Shown: positions 33,637 through 45,514 of the stretch, piece after piece
How the letters are laid out: each line of letters begins with the position of its first letter
Position numbering within the stretch: the first letter of the stretch is position 1
Assembly: GCA_023374045.1 (NCBI GenBank)
Contig: JAIOTZ010000264.1
Location: 1 to 64,000 of the forward strand
DNA from: Limonium bicolor
Taxonomy: Eukaryota; Streptophyta; Magnoliopsida; Caryophyllales; Plumbaginaceae
Reading direction: 5' to 3'
DNA length: 64,000 nt
Program-made: the position numbers and the translations under genes
The notes under the pieces: model-generated
Told to the model about the DNA's origin: nothing
Database searches by the model: none
The model's input: the letters and a program-made list of their open reading frames with translations, nothing else

Positions 33637-36600
33637 TGTAGACACCAAAAATTCTCACCCATCTTATATTGAAACAAAAATACGAAAATAAACATGCTTC
33701 TAGAAACAAGGCGGTCGTCCCCGTTTTCGACCAAAAGGAATTTCTTTTTACCGATGTTTAAACCTCACATTCCTATGGAAAAGGAGCACGGGCTTTTTTG
33801 TTGAAATCTGTTTTTAACTGACTTCATTTCGTATACTATTTTGTTGCTTTTTAAAACGTTCCACGGTTTTGTTATTACCTATATTATTTTATGTACTCGA
33901 TCAATTTACATTTTTTTTTGTTGTTTATTATTTCCTTTTGATTTTCTCCGTTTATCGTCACTATTTTATTATTTCGTGTGTCCTTTTTACTACTTTATTT
34001 TCCATTTATTTAAGTGTTTTATCTTCAATACGAGCATTAATTTCATATTTCAGGTACATATGCTATTCTTTATTTTTTATCTCGTTACGTTTTTGAATCT
34101 TATTCTTAATTGTATTCCATACTTTCAGGTCATTAGATTAATCATCTCATTTTATTGTATATACTTTCTTTGGATTCATCGCGTCTTTAGAGGGGTTATC
34201 CAGTCAAATTTAGAACTCTCATATTATTTTTCCCATGAACATACTGAAATTCAATCCGGTGTAACCGGTTAAGGTGCTCGCCACGTAACTCGTTGGTTAC
34301 GGGTTCGATCCTTGGCAAGGGACGGTGGTTTTTATTTCCGTTTTAGCTCACGTTAGAGCTTTTATGCTTGTTAGTCCTGTTATGTATCGAATCGCATCGC
34401 AGCTTAGCTGGACAAGGTACGGGAGGGATTATCCAGAGATCCCGAGTTTGAGTCTGGGCAAATGCAAACTCGCCTGTTTTTTTTTTTGTTGTTCTTTTCT
34501 TAAGCCCTCGTTGGGCCTGTCCTTGGGTTAGCCCGAATTGAAGACAACAGGTAAGCCCATGTCTGAAAATGAACCCTAGCAAGACATCTGCTCTATACCC
34601 ACATTAAAAAGACATCAAACCCTACTGTACAGATTATTCTATTACAAGCCGACAACCTCCTGTTTTAGAACATTCTCTTCCTGGCAGTTTTCAAAATCAA
34701 AAACAAAGAACCTGAGCCTTCTTTCGACCTGGTTTACGTCCGAGAAGTTCGCCGGAAACTCACCATCACCACTCAACCCAAAAAAAAAACCTCCCGACAC
34801 CGACCTTCGACCACCATCTCCATCGTAATCCACCTGAAAACCCGCAGCCCCCATTTCTCACCAACCCGAAACCCGCTGATTTCCCTCGACCACCAGAAGA
34901 GTAAGTAGTACCGATTTCGCCATGCCGATTGTTCTCGCTTTGCTTCGTCTCTCTTCTGTATATTATCTTCTTCTTCATTAGTTTTATTCTTCAAATTTTC
35001 TCCTATCTTCCCCTTCCTGTTGTTATTTCGGTTCATGTGCATGTTTGCGCTGTCTTCCGTTTTTGCTAAGATCCTAAACTAGAACTGCAAACGCTGGTTT
35101 TGCATGTTTCTGGTTCCAAAGGATGTCATACAACCTTTTAATTTCATTTATCGTCGTGTTCTCGCCTTCGGACTAATTGAACTGACACGGTTTCTTCCGG
35201 TGTCGATTCCGAATGCTGCCTTTACGTTTCCCCTGCACTTACATTTTGCGCTAAAGACCTGATACGGACCTTGAAGTACGCGGACAGACGAAATTTTGGG
35301 ATATGAATTCCTCTCTGATTTTTTGAGCTCATACTATATTTCTCGTCTGTTTGAATTTTCATCGTGCTCATATATGTAACTTGGTGAAGCTGGTCATCTC
35401 CAGTCCAAAGACCCTACTCCCTGTCGGTTACCGAGTTCTTAGTGGTTAAACTGTCGTTTGCTTCTGGGTTTATTTAACAGGAGCTACTGTCTGATTTTGT
35501 TTATCCATTAACCCATCTATTGACAACTTCGTGAAGCTACTTGTACTCAGTGCATATCGTGCCCCTGGTTTGTAAAAACTGACTCAGCAGGGTTTCTTTG
35601 CCCATCAGACGTTTTGGTGAGATCCGTAGCAGACACGAGATAAACCGATCTCTGTCTAATTATATCACTTACAGACCCTCCTACTTGCTCCATACTTTTG
35701 GAATTAATAAACTGTTGTCTATCGATCTTCTTCTTTGTTTGCTGTGAGTTTTATTGTGTTGTTTGCAGGAGATTTCCATGCTCCTTCCCGGTACTAAACT
35801 CTATCCTTGTTATCTGTTGACTCATCAGTACAACATTGCCTGCCTCATGCCCATTTTTGATGCTTATGCCTAGTTTGAAATGTTGTCTTGCCTCTGGAAA
35901 TGCTTGTTATGTTTTGTTTAAACTGCTGATTACTTGTTCCATCGGTATCTAATGGCAACTTGGAATCTGTGACGCCTTCTGTTTCCTTTAACATTTTGGC
36001 TAATAGATTAGTTTATCAAAGCAAAAATGATTCGGAATTCATTTCGGTTGCTAAACCCACATCCCTCAGGTTAGCGGTTAATTCATTAAAGCTAGGGCTC
36101 TGCTGTCTGTATGCAGTTTGTTTGAGATATTTCTCTGCACTGGGAAGCATGTTTGTTAACCTTACTGGAAATCTGCTTAATTTCGAACTGCTCAGCTTGT
36201 TTTTTTTAATTTACTAGGCACAGACACTCAATATTGTTTTAAGGAACTTTAGACAGGATGAAAAAAAAAAACTAATCGATTGCCTAAGTCTCTGTCTGTT
36301 TTGTTTAAATGTCAATGACTTTCCTCTGTATTCAAGTTTCAATCATTTTGCTTACCGGCAATTCATGCACATGTCTCGTCACAGCTTCCTGCTCATTTAT
36401 TATTTTCTGTTTTAATCCATGTTCCTGGCCGGCGCTTTATTTGTACATATTCTACCGTTTATTCGTACATGTTCATAGTTTTTCTGTTTAAATCCTTGCA
36501 TATATATTAATCTACTTACTAAGCCCTAGTTATTAGACCGTTAGGACCTAGCCCTAGGATAGAGGTGAGCCTTGCCAATGGGAGCCATGGTCCCACCTAG

Positions 36601-39600
36601 CAAAGGGTGACCCCTAAACCCAAACCACACTTTATTAATAATTTTGTAAATACTAATAGTATTTTCAGAATTCATCCTAGTTGATCCATCATTCCTTCCG
36701 AATCCTCCAAAGATTAAACCAAGTCCTAAATTGTCTCTCTTATTTTTCATTCATTTTTTATTCTGACTTTGATTAAACTTTTCAAAACCTTCTCTGATTT
36801 CTTCAAGTTGGCCCAATTGCCTGTTCGGCCCAAACCAAAAAGCCCATGGCCCACACTCAGGAAACCACGACCCAAGTCCAAAAAAAAAAGCCCCAAACCC
36901 GATGCCCAAAGACCGAAGCCTTAAGTCCACAAAACTCATGGCCCAACTCCAATGTCCGGCCCAATTGCCTTGACCCGGCCCAATATCCACCTTGGCCTAA
37001 GTTGAATACCCAAAATCCTCTTTGCCCACTTGCCAAACTCACCTAAGCTCGGCCCATTCTAAGCCTGGCCCATACTCTATCCAGCCCACTCCTCCTCAAA
37101 CCAGGCCCATCACCAAAATCGGCCCAAGTCCACAAGACGACCCAATATCAGCCCGAACCCATTACCAGATCCGGCCATCTTCAAAATCAGGCCCGTTACC
37201 TAGCTCGGCCCACTACTCAACCCAACCCAAGCTCGGCCCAAAGCCCAAGTCTAAACCCAACACGAAGCCCAACAAGGCCCAAGTCTATAACCCAAATCGG
37301 CCTAAACAATCCAATGGCCCAATCCTAAATCAAGGCCCAAAAATAAAAAGCCCACAATCGGCCCACTACTCAACCCAACCCAAGCTCGGCCCAAAGCCCA
37401 AGTCTAAAACCCGAAGCCCAACATGGCCCAAGTCCAAACCAATCGGCCCAAACAATCCATTGGCCCAATCTTAAATCAAGGCCCCAAAATAAAAAGCCCA
37501 ATCCGGCCCCAACAAGGCCCAAACAATGCCCATTCGGCCACAAAATCATAAACAACGCCATCAGCCCACGTGACCATAAGGCCCATCAGGCCCATCGATC
37601 CAACTTTGACCAATCCAAATTTCGACCAACCCAAACGTTGACCAAGACCCAAACTTGAAGACCCAAATGTTGATTTCGACACAAACGTCGACTTTGACCC
37701 AAGTGTTGACTTTGACCCAACTTTGACCTGACCCGTTTTCCAAGCCCGATTCAATTCAAATTGTAGATTCCATCCAAACATCAAAAATCCAAAAAAACAT
37801 CCTCGCTACTTTGTTTTAATTCAAAAATCCTGAAAATCTCTTTTTTCAAAATTTTTAAACAATCATTTATTCAAATTTCATCAGTTTTCAAAAGAAACCT
37901 TTTTGGATTTAAAGGAAAAACTCTTCTCACATCACAGAAACTCTTCTAAAATACAGAAAGTTCTTCTCACATAACAAAAAGTTTCTCCTAAAAACATTTC
38001 TCAAAATCAGTGTTTCTTTATTGAGAATTCCGAAGAACTTCAAAGTTTTCCAATTCAGTCTTAACTCAATAAACGTTTTCGGGAGTAAGTAATGTCAAAC
38101 CCCTTCAAAACATTTCCTCCTGGTTGGGACATCGCTTGTCTCCCTTCCCAAGATAAAAATCGAGGCGGGGCACTGGGTAATAACCTCCCTTGTCGCAGTT
38201 GGATCTTTAGGCGGGGCATTAGGGTGACAAACCTCCCTAATTGCAGCACTAGATTTTTACAAGGCGGGGGCTAGGGAAGTAATGACCTTCCTAGTTGCAG
38301 CCGGGATTAGAATCGCCTAATCCCTTCCACTCAATTTCAGCATTTTCGGTTTTAATGTTTAAAACCGGGAGTTAGAGACGTATTAGGTTCGACCGAGAAA
38401 TTTCATTCATGGTGTTTCTCTCTGAACCCTATTTTTGCGACATAAATTCATTGCCCCATCTTTCGAGCCTCAGCACTTACCATAATTAAGTGTCGTGTTC
38501 GAGGGGGTACATAGGGTAATCCTCGGGATATCCGCCCTTTTCACAACAAAAAATGATTTTTCTGTTTTAAAAAAAAACTTTAAGAGAGACAATCTGAATA
38601 CCCCAATCCAACGTTCCATTAGAGCTAAGACCCAATAAACACTTCTCAATCCCTCTCTGAAACAAACTCCAAGTCACATAGGACCTTCAATTCTCGAATC
38701 CCCTCCCGCACAACCTTAGTCATTTGAAACCCGAGAGATCTCAAAACCCGAACACCCGTATATCGAATATCCTCTCCCATACTCAATGCCTGAAAACCTG
38801 AATTCCTCTTCACTACCCTTAACTTCTTAAAACATCTCAAATTTGTCCACTCCAAGATTCTAACTTCACAACCAGGAGGAAAACCCTTCAGAGTAACCCG
38901 AACACCCTTCAACTCTATCAAAACGACTCGAATACACTCAACTTCACAAAAATGTCCCAGAAACTCTCAATCAACCAAGTGACCTGAATACCCCTTAACC
39001 TCACAAAACAACGAACACCTCCCAAACACTCAAACAAACTTCTTCAAGACCAGCCTTTTTTTCAAATCTCCTCAGAATTGTCTACTCCTCCACACTCAAA
39101 TCCTATCCTTTGGCTTTAACTGAATCTCCCTAATAGGTTTTGAAAGAAGGCAGTCCTGACATTGGAAACCGGGTTTACTCGGGCACCATCCGAAGTCGTG
39201 GTCGTTGCCACTTCTAAGGGGTGTAACCAGTGCGAACCAAATAGAATCTCTGATATGACCAGATAAGCCCCATCAATAGGCAACAAATCACAGAGTCAAT
39301 TAAGGTTCTTAAGAACAACCTTCTCCTCCCTTTCAGTTCCTTAGGTAAACTAGTGGGCGACTCTAGTCAATTCCGCCTTATAGAGACATAAGTCCGCGTG
39401 GAGCCCTTGAGAGCGGGTGTAGTGTTCACTAATGCTCCACATGTGCTTTCTGGGAAAGACGGACGATTTAGTAGGTTTGAGGGATGCCAATTATAACGGG
39501 TTTTCACCCTCCACAGAATGGCATTTAGGAACTAGGCTTTTCAGTCAAGAACCATATTTAGACAAACCCCCCCCCCCTCATACGAAAAATCACCTCCACA
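33637..39600 (+). repeat. Tat 3' LTR (5964 bp)
   Basis: Direct repeat of 13044-19116, starting TGTAGACACC and ending CTCCACA, then CTCTC. It is 109 bp shorter than the 5' LTR, mostly through many one- and two-base deletions spread along its length, with comparatively few substitutions. Confidence 0.92.
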
Positions 39601-39605
39601 CTCTC
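39601..39605. other. Target site duplication, right (Tat element)
   Basis: CTCTC, matching 13039-13043 exactly. Confidence 0.92.
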
Positions 39606-41381
39606 CAATGATGGATTATACTTTATGGTAATCTTTTGACTGTTCCGTTTGTGAGAACTGTGGCGTTCACGTTCGTCTTTGCCCTAAGGTGTGTTCAGGC
39701 TGGGTATGCTTTCCAGCTGCGTGTATTTGCTGTGCTTTCAACATCTCCAATGTCTATGCTTACTAGTCGGCGCTCCTTGCGCTTTTTTATCCTCATTCCT
39801 TATCTTCAGATGGATTCTCTAAGTTCTCTTATACTATTTAATTAGATGAGTTCCTTCTCTTGAGCGTCTGAAGTGTCCAGCTGTTCTGTTTGAACTTATG
39901 ATGGTCCGTAGAAATGGAGTTGACCTTCCCGTGTTTTCGTGCACTACATGCATACATAAGTGGGGTACCATGTTGTTACGTTGCCACTTACCTAACTATA
40001 TGTCAGGCCCGCAAGCTCCTTTGGAGTGCGGTTGTCCCACATCCCGTAATTAGGTACACTCGTAGTGCTCGTCACATGCCTAGGTGAAGTATTCTATTGT
40101 CAACTCCTCTTGTATCATTATATGATACTCACTGTAATTTTGTTGGTTTTGTTTAAAAATCCAAGGTTTTAAAAGAAGGGTTGTGGTTTTGAAAGAAAAT
40201 TTTTGGGTTTGAAACAACGGTTCGGTGTTAAAAGAAGTCTCTCATGGCATAGCCATGTCTGAGGTCTTGTCCAAGTCCAGCTTCTTGCTGTCTGGTATGT
40301 CCTTAGTACAATGGTCGGGCCGTCAGGCCTTTCCAAGTTTTCATTCTTCCAGTTTTAGGAGGTGCGATCCTGTGTTTGTTTCATTGCTGTCACGGTACAT
40401 TACTATGTACCTGTGGCGTGTTTAAGTTCCTTTACATGCTCCTATTCTCACTGCACTTGCCATGGCAAGTGCGTGGTACTGTTGGTTTTTAGGTAATCCT
40501 GTACCGGTCTTGGTGTATTGATAGTCTTTTTGACTCTTCCCTTGATCTTATTGATCTATGTTTGGGATACTCAATCATTTAGGTAGCATCTCAGTGATCT
40601 GTAACATCCCCAGTCTTAACCCACATGTGAGATATTGTCCGCTTTGGGCCGCAGCCCGCACGGATTTGTTCCTGGGTACCATCCCAAAACGCGTCTCACA
40701 AGGGGAGAGTATCCCCACACCTATAAGGCATGGTTCGTGCTCTCTCCCGATCGATTGTTCCTAGGCACTACGGTTGTAGTTGTGTCATATTTTGTCTTGT
40801 GAATGTTCTTGTAGCTGTCTGAGCTATGTTGGCCAGGTTTTGCAACCTTTTTGGCGTTGTAGTTTTGGAGTCAACCACTCCCGACTATGTTTGTTACTGT
40901 TCCATTTTCTGCTCCGTTGCGCTTAGTGCTTATTTTCCCTGCTGCTGGTTGGTTAGCCAGGTTTCGCGACCGCTAAGCATGTCACCCCATGTTGTTGTAT
41001 GTTGCAGCCTCCTTATGGTTGGAGTACTCATTCAACCGCTATTAAGTGCGGGTATGGTTATTCAACCGGGATCCATCTCCGGGTCTTCCAATTCTTGGAA
41101 TCTACTCTATGTCCGTTCTTGTTTACTGTGTGATTGTTTCACAACTGCCAGATCGGGTTTTTCCCGAGTATAAGAGGACTTTCCTTCTCTCTGGCGTCCC
41201 TTCCCAAGTTATACAGTGGGGTTTGCGGAGGGCGGGTCTGGTAATGTAGGTATCCGGTACTCACCGGTGGTTCCTAACTAGCATATCTCTAATGCTAACA
41301 CTCAGCCATTAGCCCTAAGCTTCAAATTCCTAACTCGGTATTTCCTAGACTCGGTATTTCCAGTCATCAGAGCGATACTTC
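39606..41381 (-). other. LARD interior, right part: no gene recognised
   Basis: Continuation of the LARD interior after the nested Tat element, running to the PBS. In element orientation this is where gag would start, but no gag motif or long frame is present on the minus strand. Plus-strand open frames (39636-39845, 40826-41173) have no recognisable domain. A small LTR-like relic sits at 40600-40760. Confidence 0.6.
40600..40760. repeat. Short LTR-like relic (TRIM-style signature)
   Basis: Begins TGTAACATCCC and carries GAGATATTGTCCGCTTTGGG, AAAACGCGTCTCA, GGGAGAGTATCCCCACACC and TATAAGGCATGGTTCGT in that order. I recall this set of short blocks from a widespread class of small plant LTRs. 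The usual terminal CA is not seen, so it is a degraded solo copy. Confidence 0.45.
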
Positions 41382-41393
41382 GCTCTGATACCA
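41382..41393 (-). other. PBS of the LARD (initiator tRNA-Met type)
   Basis: Reads TGGTATCAGAGC on the minus strand, two bases inside the right LTR. It fixes the LARD as a minus-strand element whose 5' LTR is 41396-45514. Confidence 0.85.
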
Positions 41394-41395
41394 CT

Positions 41396-44300
41396 TTTAA
41401 CACCCCTACCGCTAATACTGTCATTACCGTCCAATCTCTTTATACATCCATACTCACGCAGCGGATACATACTTACACAACGGTGGGTGATACAATGCCG
41501 TTAGCCACCCACGTGACTAACAAGGCTACTACTACTACTACATATAGCATCGGTCTGATGGACCGGAATATCCGAGTACTACACACTTACAATACATGCT
41601 CCAATTACCAAATCAAATACTAGAACTTCCCATTCATTACAATACTCCATAAGTTCAATACAATATAATACACCGAGTTTACTAAGATCCTTATACAAAT
41701 ACAACACCTCTTTCAATTTCATAGGTACTCATTAAGATCTAACCACTACCCATTCCTCACAAACTACTTGCTTTCTAAGTACAAGGGGTGTACCACTTAG
41801 TACGCTTCTACATCTCTTCTAACTATCCAAGTGTAGCCACCGGTCTCTTACCTTGACCATATCCGCTTCGGGTACCTGCACACTAAAACGTTCCCCTAGG
41901 GGGTCAGCTTTCGCTGAATATGATAATCGCATACCCCGCATACTAGTGAGGGTACGCCGACCACTTGGTCGAATACATGCAGTTCATTTTATTCATACAT
42001 ACATGCATACATGCCTTCATGCATAATACTACACTACTTTACGCAAGGAATACATAATACACTTCAATACATACAAGGTAAGCCACACAAGCCAACAGAT
42101 ACATACTTACCTTTCCCGAAACCCACAATACACAATACATATACAATACATACGCAATACATGCACAATACACCATACTTGTTAGCTCCTTTTTGTCCAC
42201 CCGGGATAATCGGGTGGAGATTACTCTTTTACTCGTCACACCATACTTACGCATACATACTCATACTTTACTTACTTACTTACTCTTACTCATGTTAAGT
42301 CGTCGGGACTTCCGGCCCGGGGACTACTCCGTCCCACCACCGGGATTTACTTGGTTCACCAATCCAGGATGCTACCCATTTAAGGGTTTGGGCCGTGGAC
42401 CAGTTTAAGAACCAGGAATCGGATCCAACCTCTTGTGTCTCCTCATCCTCACGCGTGGCCGAAGCTATATCGGACTTCTACTCATTCCAATTTACTTATT
42501 ACTTACGTTAGGAGTTAGGTAGTTAGGAATTAGTAGAAGTCACACATCCAAGCCACAATAATACAATGCATTGCTCATATATACATCCATACGAAATACA
42601 ATACAATCCGCAAGTACACTACAAGTTACAAATACACTTCATCTTCATCCATATATTTCATGAATTATACAAACTAGTGTTCAAGACAATAAATATCAAG
42701 AACACATAAATCAAGCACAAGTAAGTGCAATATAGTCCGATTCATGCATTTATCTTATTTAGGTGATCAAATAAGCACACAAATCGGGGTAACCAGATTA
42801 GGATACAGGGCATGAAGAAATCATACCTTTTACCGTAATTTACTCTACCAGTGTCTCCTTGTTCCTTAGTCCTTACTTGTTCCTCGAGTCCTAGTCTCGA
42901 ACCAATGACTACATGCCAAATGGTTCAATTAATACTATGTATTACAATACATATATAATTACTACTCCTCTGCTTACCCCGTTATCCCATTGTTTCGGTT
43001 TAACTTAATGTTCTTAAACTTACAACTTTCTTAATTACTTCTCAAACTTGTTTACACTTCTTAGGACCTTAAAAAGTCACCAAACAAGGCCTTAACAACT
43101 TCTAAAACATTACCAATCAATCCCCCATGTTTAGAAGACTTAAACCAATTTTTTTTTTGCTCTCTGGTCTGGACCTCCCCACAGGGGCGGTCCCTAGGGG
43201 CGGTCCGAGACAGAAACGAATCCGTCCAGCAGAATTCGACTAGACCTCCCCACAGGGGCGGTCCACAACAGACCCTGTTTTTAAAAGTGTTTTTCTACTC
43301 ATTTTGGACTCCAAATTCACCTCAATCTTTTCCCACTTATTCCACAATCTTGCCACATGTTTCCTACATGTTTAAACACCTTAAAACATGTACTAAACCT
43401 CTCCAAATCTTTGGTTAAACCCTTACTCCAATTCTCGCTCAAATTCACAAACATCAATTCTTACATTTTGCACTTTGCACACTAGTGCACTTCTAACTTT
43501 CTCTTGCTAGTTTCCTACCTCCTACCAACTCACTTAATAACCATTCAAAATCCTTTATAACCATTTGCAATAACTATACTCAAGTTCTTCATTCATTTCC
43601 AAGGTTATGTACACCAACTTTCTTCCTAAAATTGAAGGTACTAATACACTGTTTTGCTACAGATTTTTGTTCCCACTTCTACCATTCAATACTCCCTCTA
43701 TCAATACCATTCCTAGCATCCTAATTGCATTACCTTCCACTCAAGTTCTCCCCATTATCTAGCTCCATTCAAAATCTGTTACAACATGGTTAATCACTCA
43801 CAACTACTACCAAAACACACCTAGTTATTGTCTAGGTTGTTCCCTCTCCTTACACATCTAAGTCCTCCAATTTCCATACAAATTTGGGCAGAGTTTCCCC
43901 TAAAATTCTCACTTTGCCCACATACCATTTCAGCTAAAAATTCATTCCCAATCTCCATATCGATTCACACATCATTACTCACATTACAACACACAAATTT
44001 TCCTGCACATATACATACATTACCCATGGTTTTCCCAAGCTTTTAAACAACATTTACAAGCTTCAAAACAGCTACATTACCTTACTCATCATACTTCAAC
44101 ATACCTACTACTTATAACCTCATTCATTACCCATTTCAAGTACTTAAAATCTGTTACAATACCATACACCAAAAGTAGCTCAAGGTAAGGGCATTTACCT
44201 TGTTCTTTCTAGCTTCTCTTTCTTTCTCCTTTCTTCTTTCCTTCTTCATTCCTTTCCTTTCTTCTCTTATTGACCAACCGGTTATGGGGGCTCAATGTTC

Positions 44301-45514
44301 TAATGCTACAACCCATTATACATACCCATTTCAATTCCAAAATCAGCCCTTAAATCAACCTATAGCTTAGAGCATGTTTCTAAGGTTTAGAAAAGGTGTT
44401 ACCTTGCAAGGGTGTAGATGAAGTTTGGAACAGCAACCGAAGCAAGATTTCCACTCCAAATGTGAAGCCAAAATCGGCTGGGAAGCAAGGAATAAGAGGT
44501 TCCAAACTTAGAAATTTCTATTTTGCAAATAAGAGCTAAAAGTGCTAGTTTTTCGGATTTCTTTTTACCTCAAACCAACAAGGTGAAGGAGGAGCTTCTA
44601 ATGGTGGTCCTCATCTTCAAAACCAGTCATACCCATGGAGATGAAAGTGGGTATTTTCGAATTTGGAAAAGAGGGAAATGTTCTCCTTGATGAGAGGAAT
44701 TCAATGGTACAAATTTTGTAATTTTTGGAGAAGATTTAAGGGTTCAACAAGAGGAGAGAGGGGAGAGTGCTGGAGGGGTGTTTGAAATCGCCATTAGAGG
44801 CAGCTTGGGGAGGAAGAAAATCAGAGGGAGTGAGGGTGCAATACGTGAGAATGATAGGGAGTAAGAGAGAGAGAAAAAGTGAGTTTTTACTTTTTGCTTT
44901 TGTTTACTTTATTGCCTTGTCATGTAGTATATTAGAAGCAATTAAAATAAGTGAGAGAGGGGGAAAATAGAGCCGGCCACACTCACCACTTCCTACAGAT
45001 TTTTAGTTTTTATTTTTAAAAGTGGACACACTAGTTCGTTCTTATTACGGTTTACACCCCAAAATTTCCCGTTTTTACAGTTTTTACTATTTTCTCATTT
45101 AATTGATTTTATTGGTTCTAGACCTTCATTAATGTTTATTAATGACTATTTGATTGACCAAAATTGTTACGAGTCTATTTAACCCGCTTAAAGTCGCATT
45201 TTCCCGGTTTCCTCGAAAAACGCGCTTCAAGGTTCGTTTGTGGTTTTAATCCATTTTATGGACCCGTTTTCTTCGGGATTTGTTTCCGTACACTAATTAG
45301 GCTTGAATAAGCCTTAGGAATCCACATAATACTCTAACCGAGGTTTCGTACCTCCTATGGTTATTTAACGCTTAATTAGCGTTTTTCGCTTTTTAAGCGT
45401 TTCTTACTTTCTTTTGGATTTATTTTTCCTCACCAATATTACTTAGGCGTTATTAGGCCCTTAAATACGTACTAGGATATTCTTAATCTCTATATTTAAG
45501 TTCGGGGTATTTCA
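41396..45514 (-). repeat. LARD 5' LTR (right copy)
   Basis: A 4119 bp partner of 5071-9235. The inner terminal dinucleotide is mutated on the plus strand (TT in place of TG). It contains its own version of the variable cassette (43137-43440), including inverted repeats at 43171-43193 and 43242-43264. Confidence 0.88.
43137..43440. repeat. Variable inverted-repeat cassette, right LARD LTR
   Basis: Counterpart of 6817-7160 but with different sequence. It is built from GGACCTCCCCACAGGGGCGG-type inverted repeats (43171-43193; 43242-43264), flanked on both sides by LTR sequence near-identical to the left copy. Confidence 0.75.

Larger units (their letters stand above)
13044..39600 (+). mobile_element. 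Tat/Ogre-type Ty3 LTR retrotransposon, 26.6 kb, nested
   Basis: Complete element with 6.07 and 5.96 kb LTRs starting TGTAGACACC and ending TCCACA, a perfect CTCTC target duplication, a PBS reading TGGCGACTCTGCTGGGGA (the tRNA-Arg-type PBS usual in Ogre/Tat elements) and a PPT just before the 3' LTR. Its contents in order are leader, ORF1, gag, protease with G-patch, RT, RNase H, a second RNase H, integrase and a 3.7 kb 3' UTR with tandem repeats. The extra ORF1, the second RNase H and the great length are the marks of the Tat lineage. It inserted into the LARD interior, so it is younger than the LARD. Confidence 0.93.
5071..45514 (-). mobile_element. LARD-like non-autonomous LTR retrotransposon (outer element, chimeric?)
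   Basis: Two roughly 4.1 kb direct repeats (5071-9235, 41396-45514) bound an interior with a PBS next to the right LTR and a polypurine tract next to the left LTR, so the element runs on the minus strand. LTR ends read TGAAATACCCCGAAC... and ...GGGGTGTTACA, a form common in Tekay-like Ty3 elements. After removing the nested Tat element (13044-39600), the interior is about 5.6 kb. I found no gag, protease, RT, RNase H, integrase or chromodomain on either strand. Long LTRs with a non-coding interior match the LARD class. There is no target duplication (gggca left, gctat right), which suggests a recombinant rather than one clean insertion. Confidence 0.78.
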
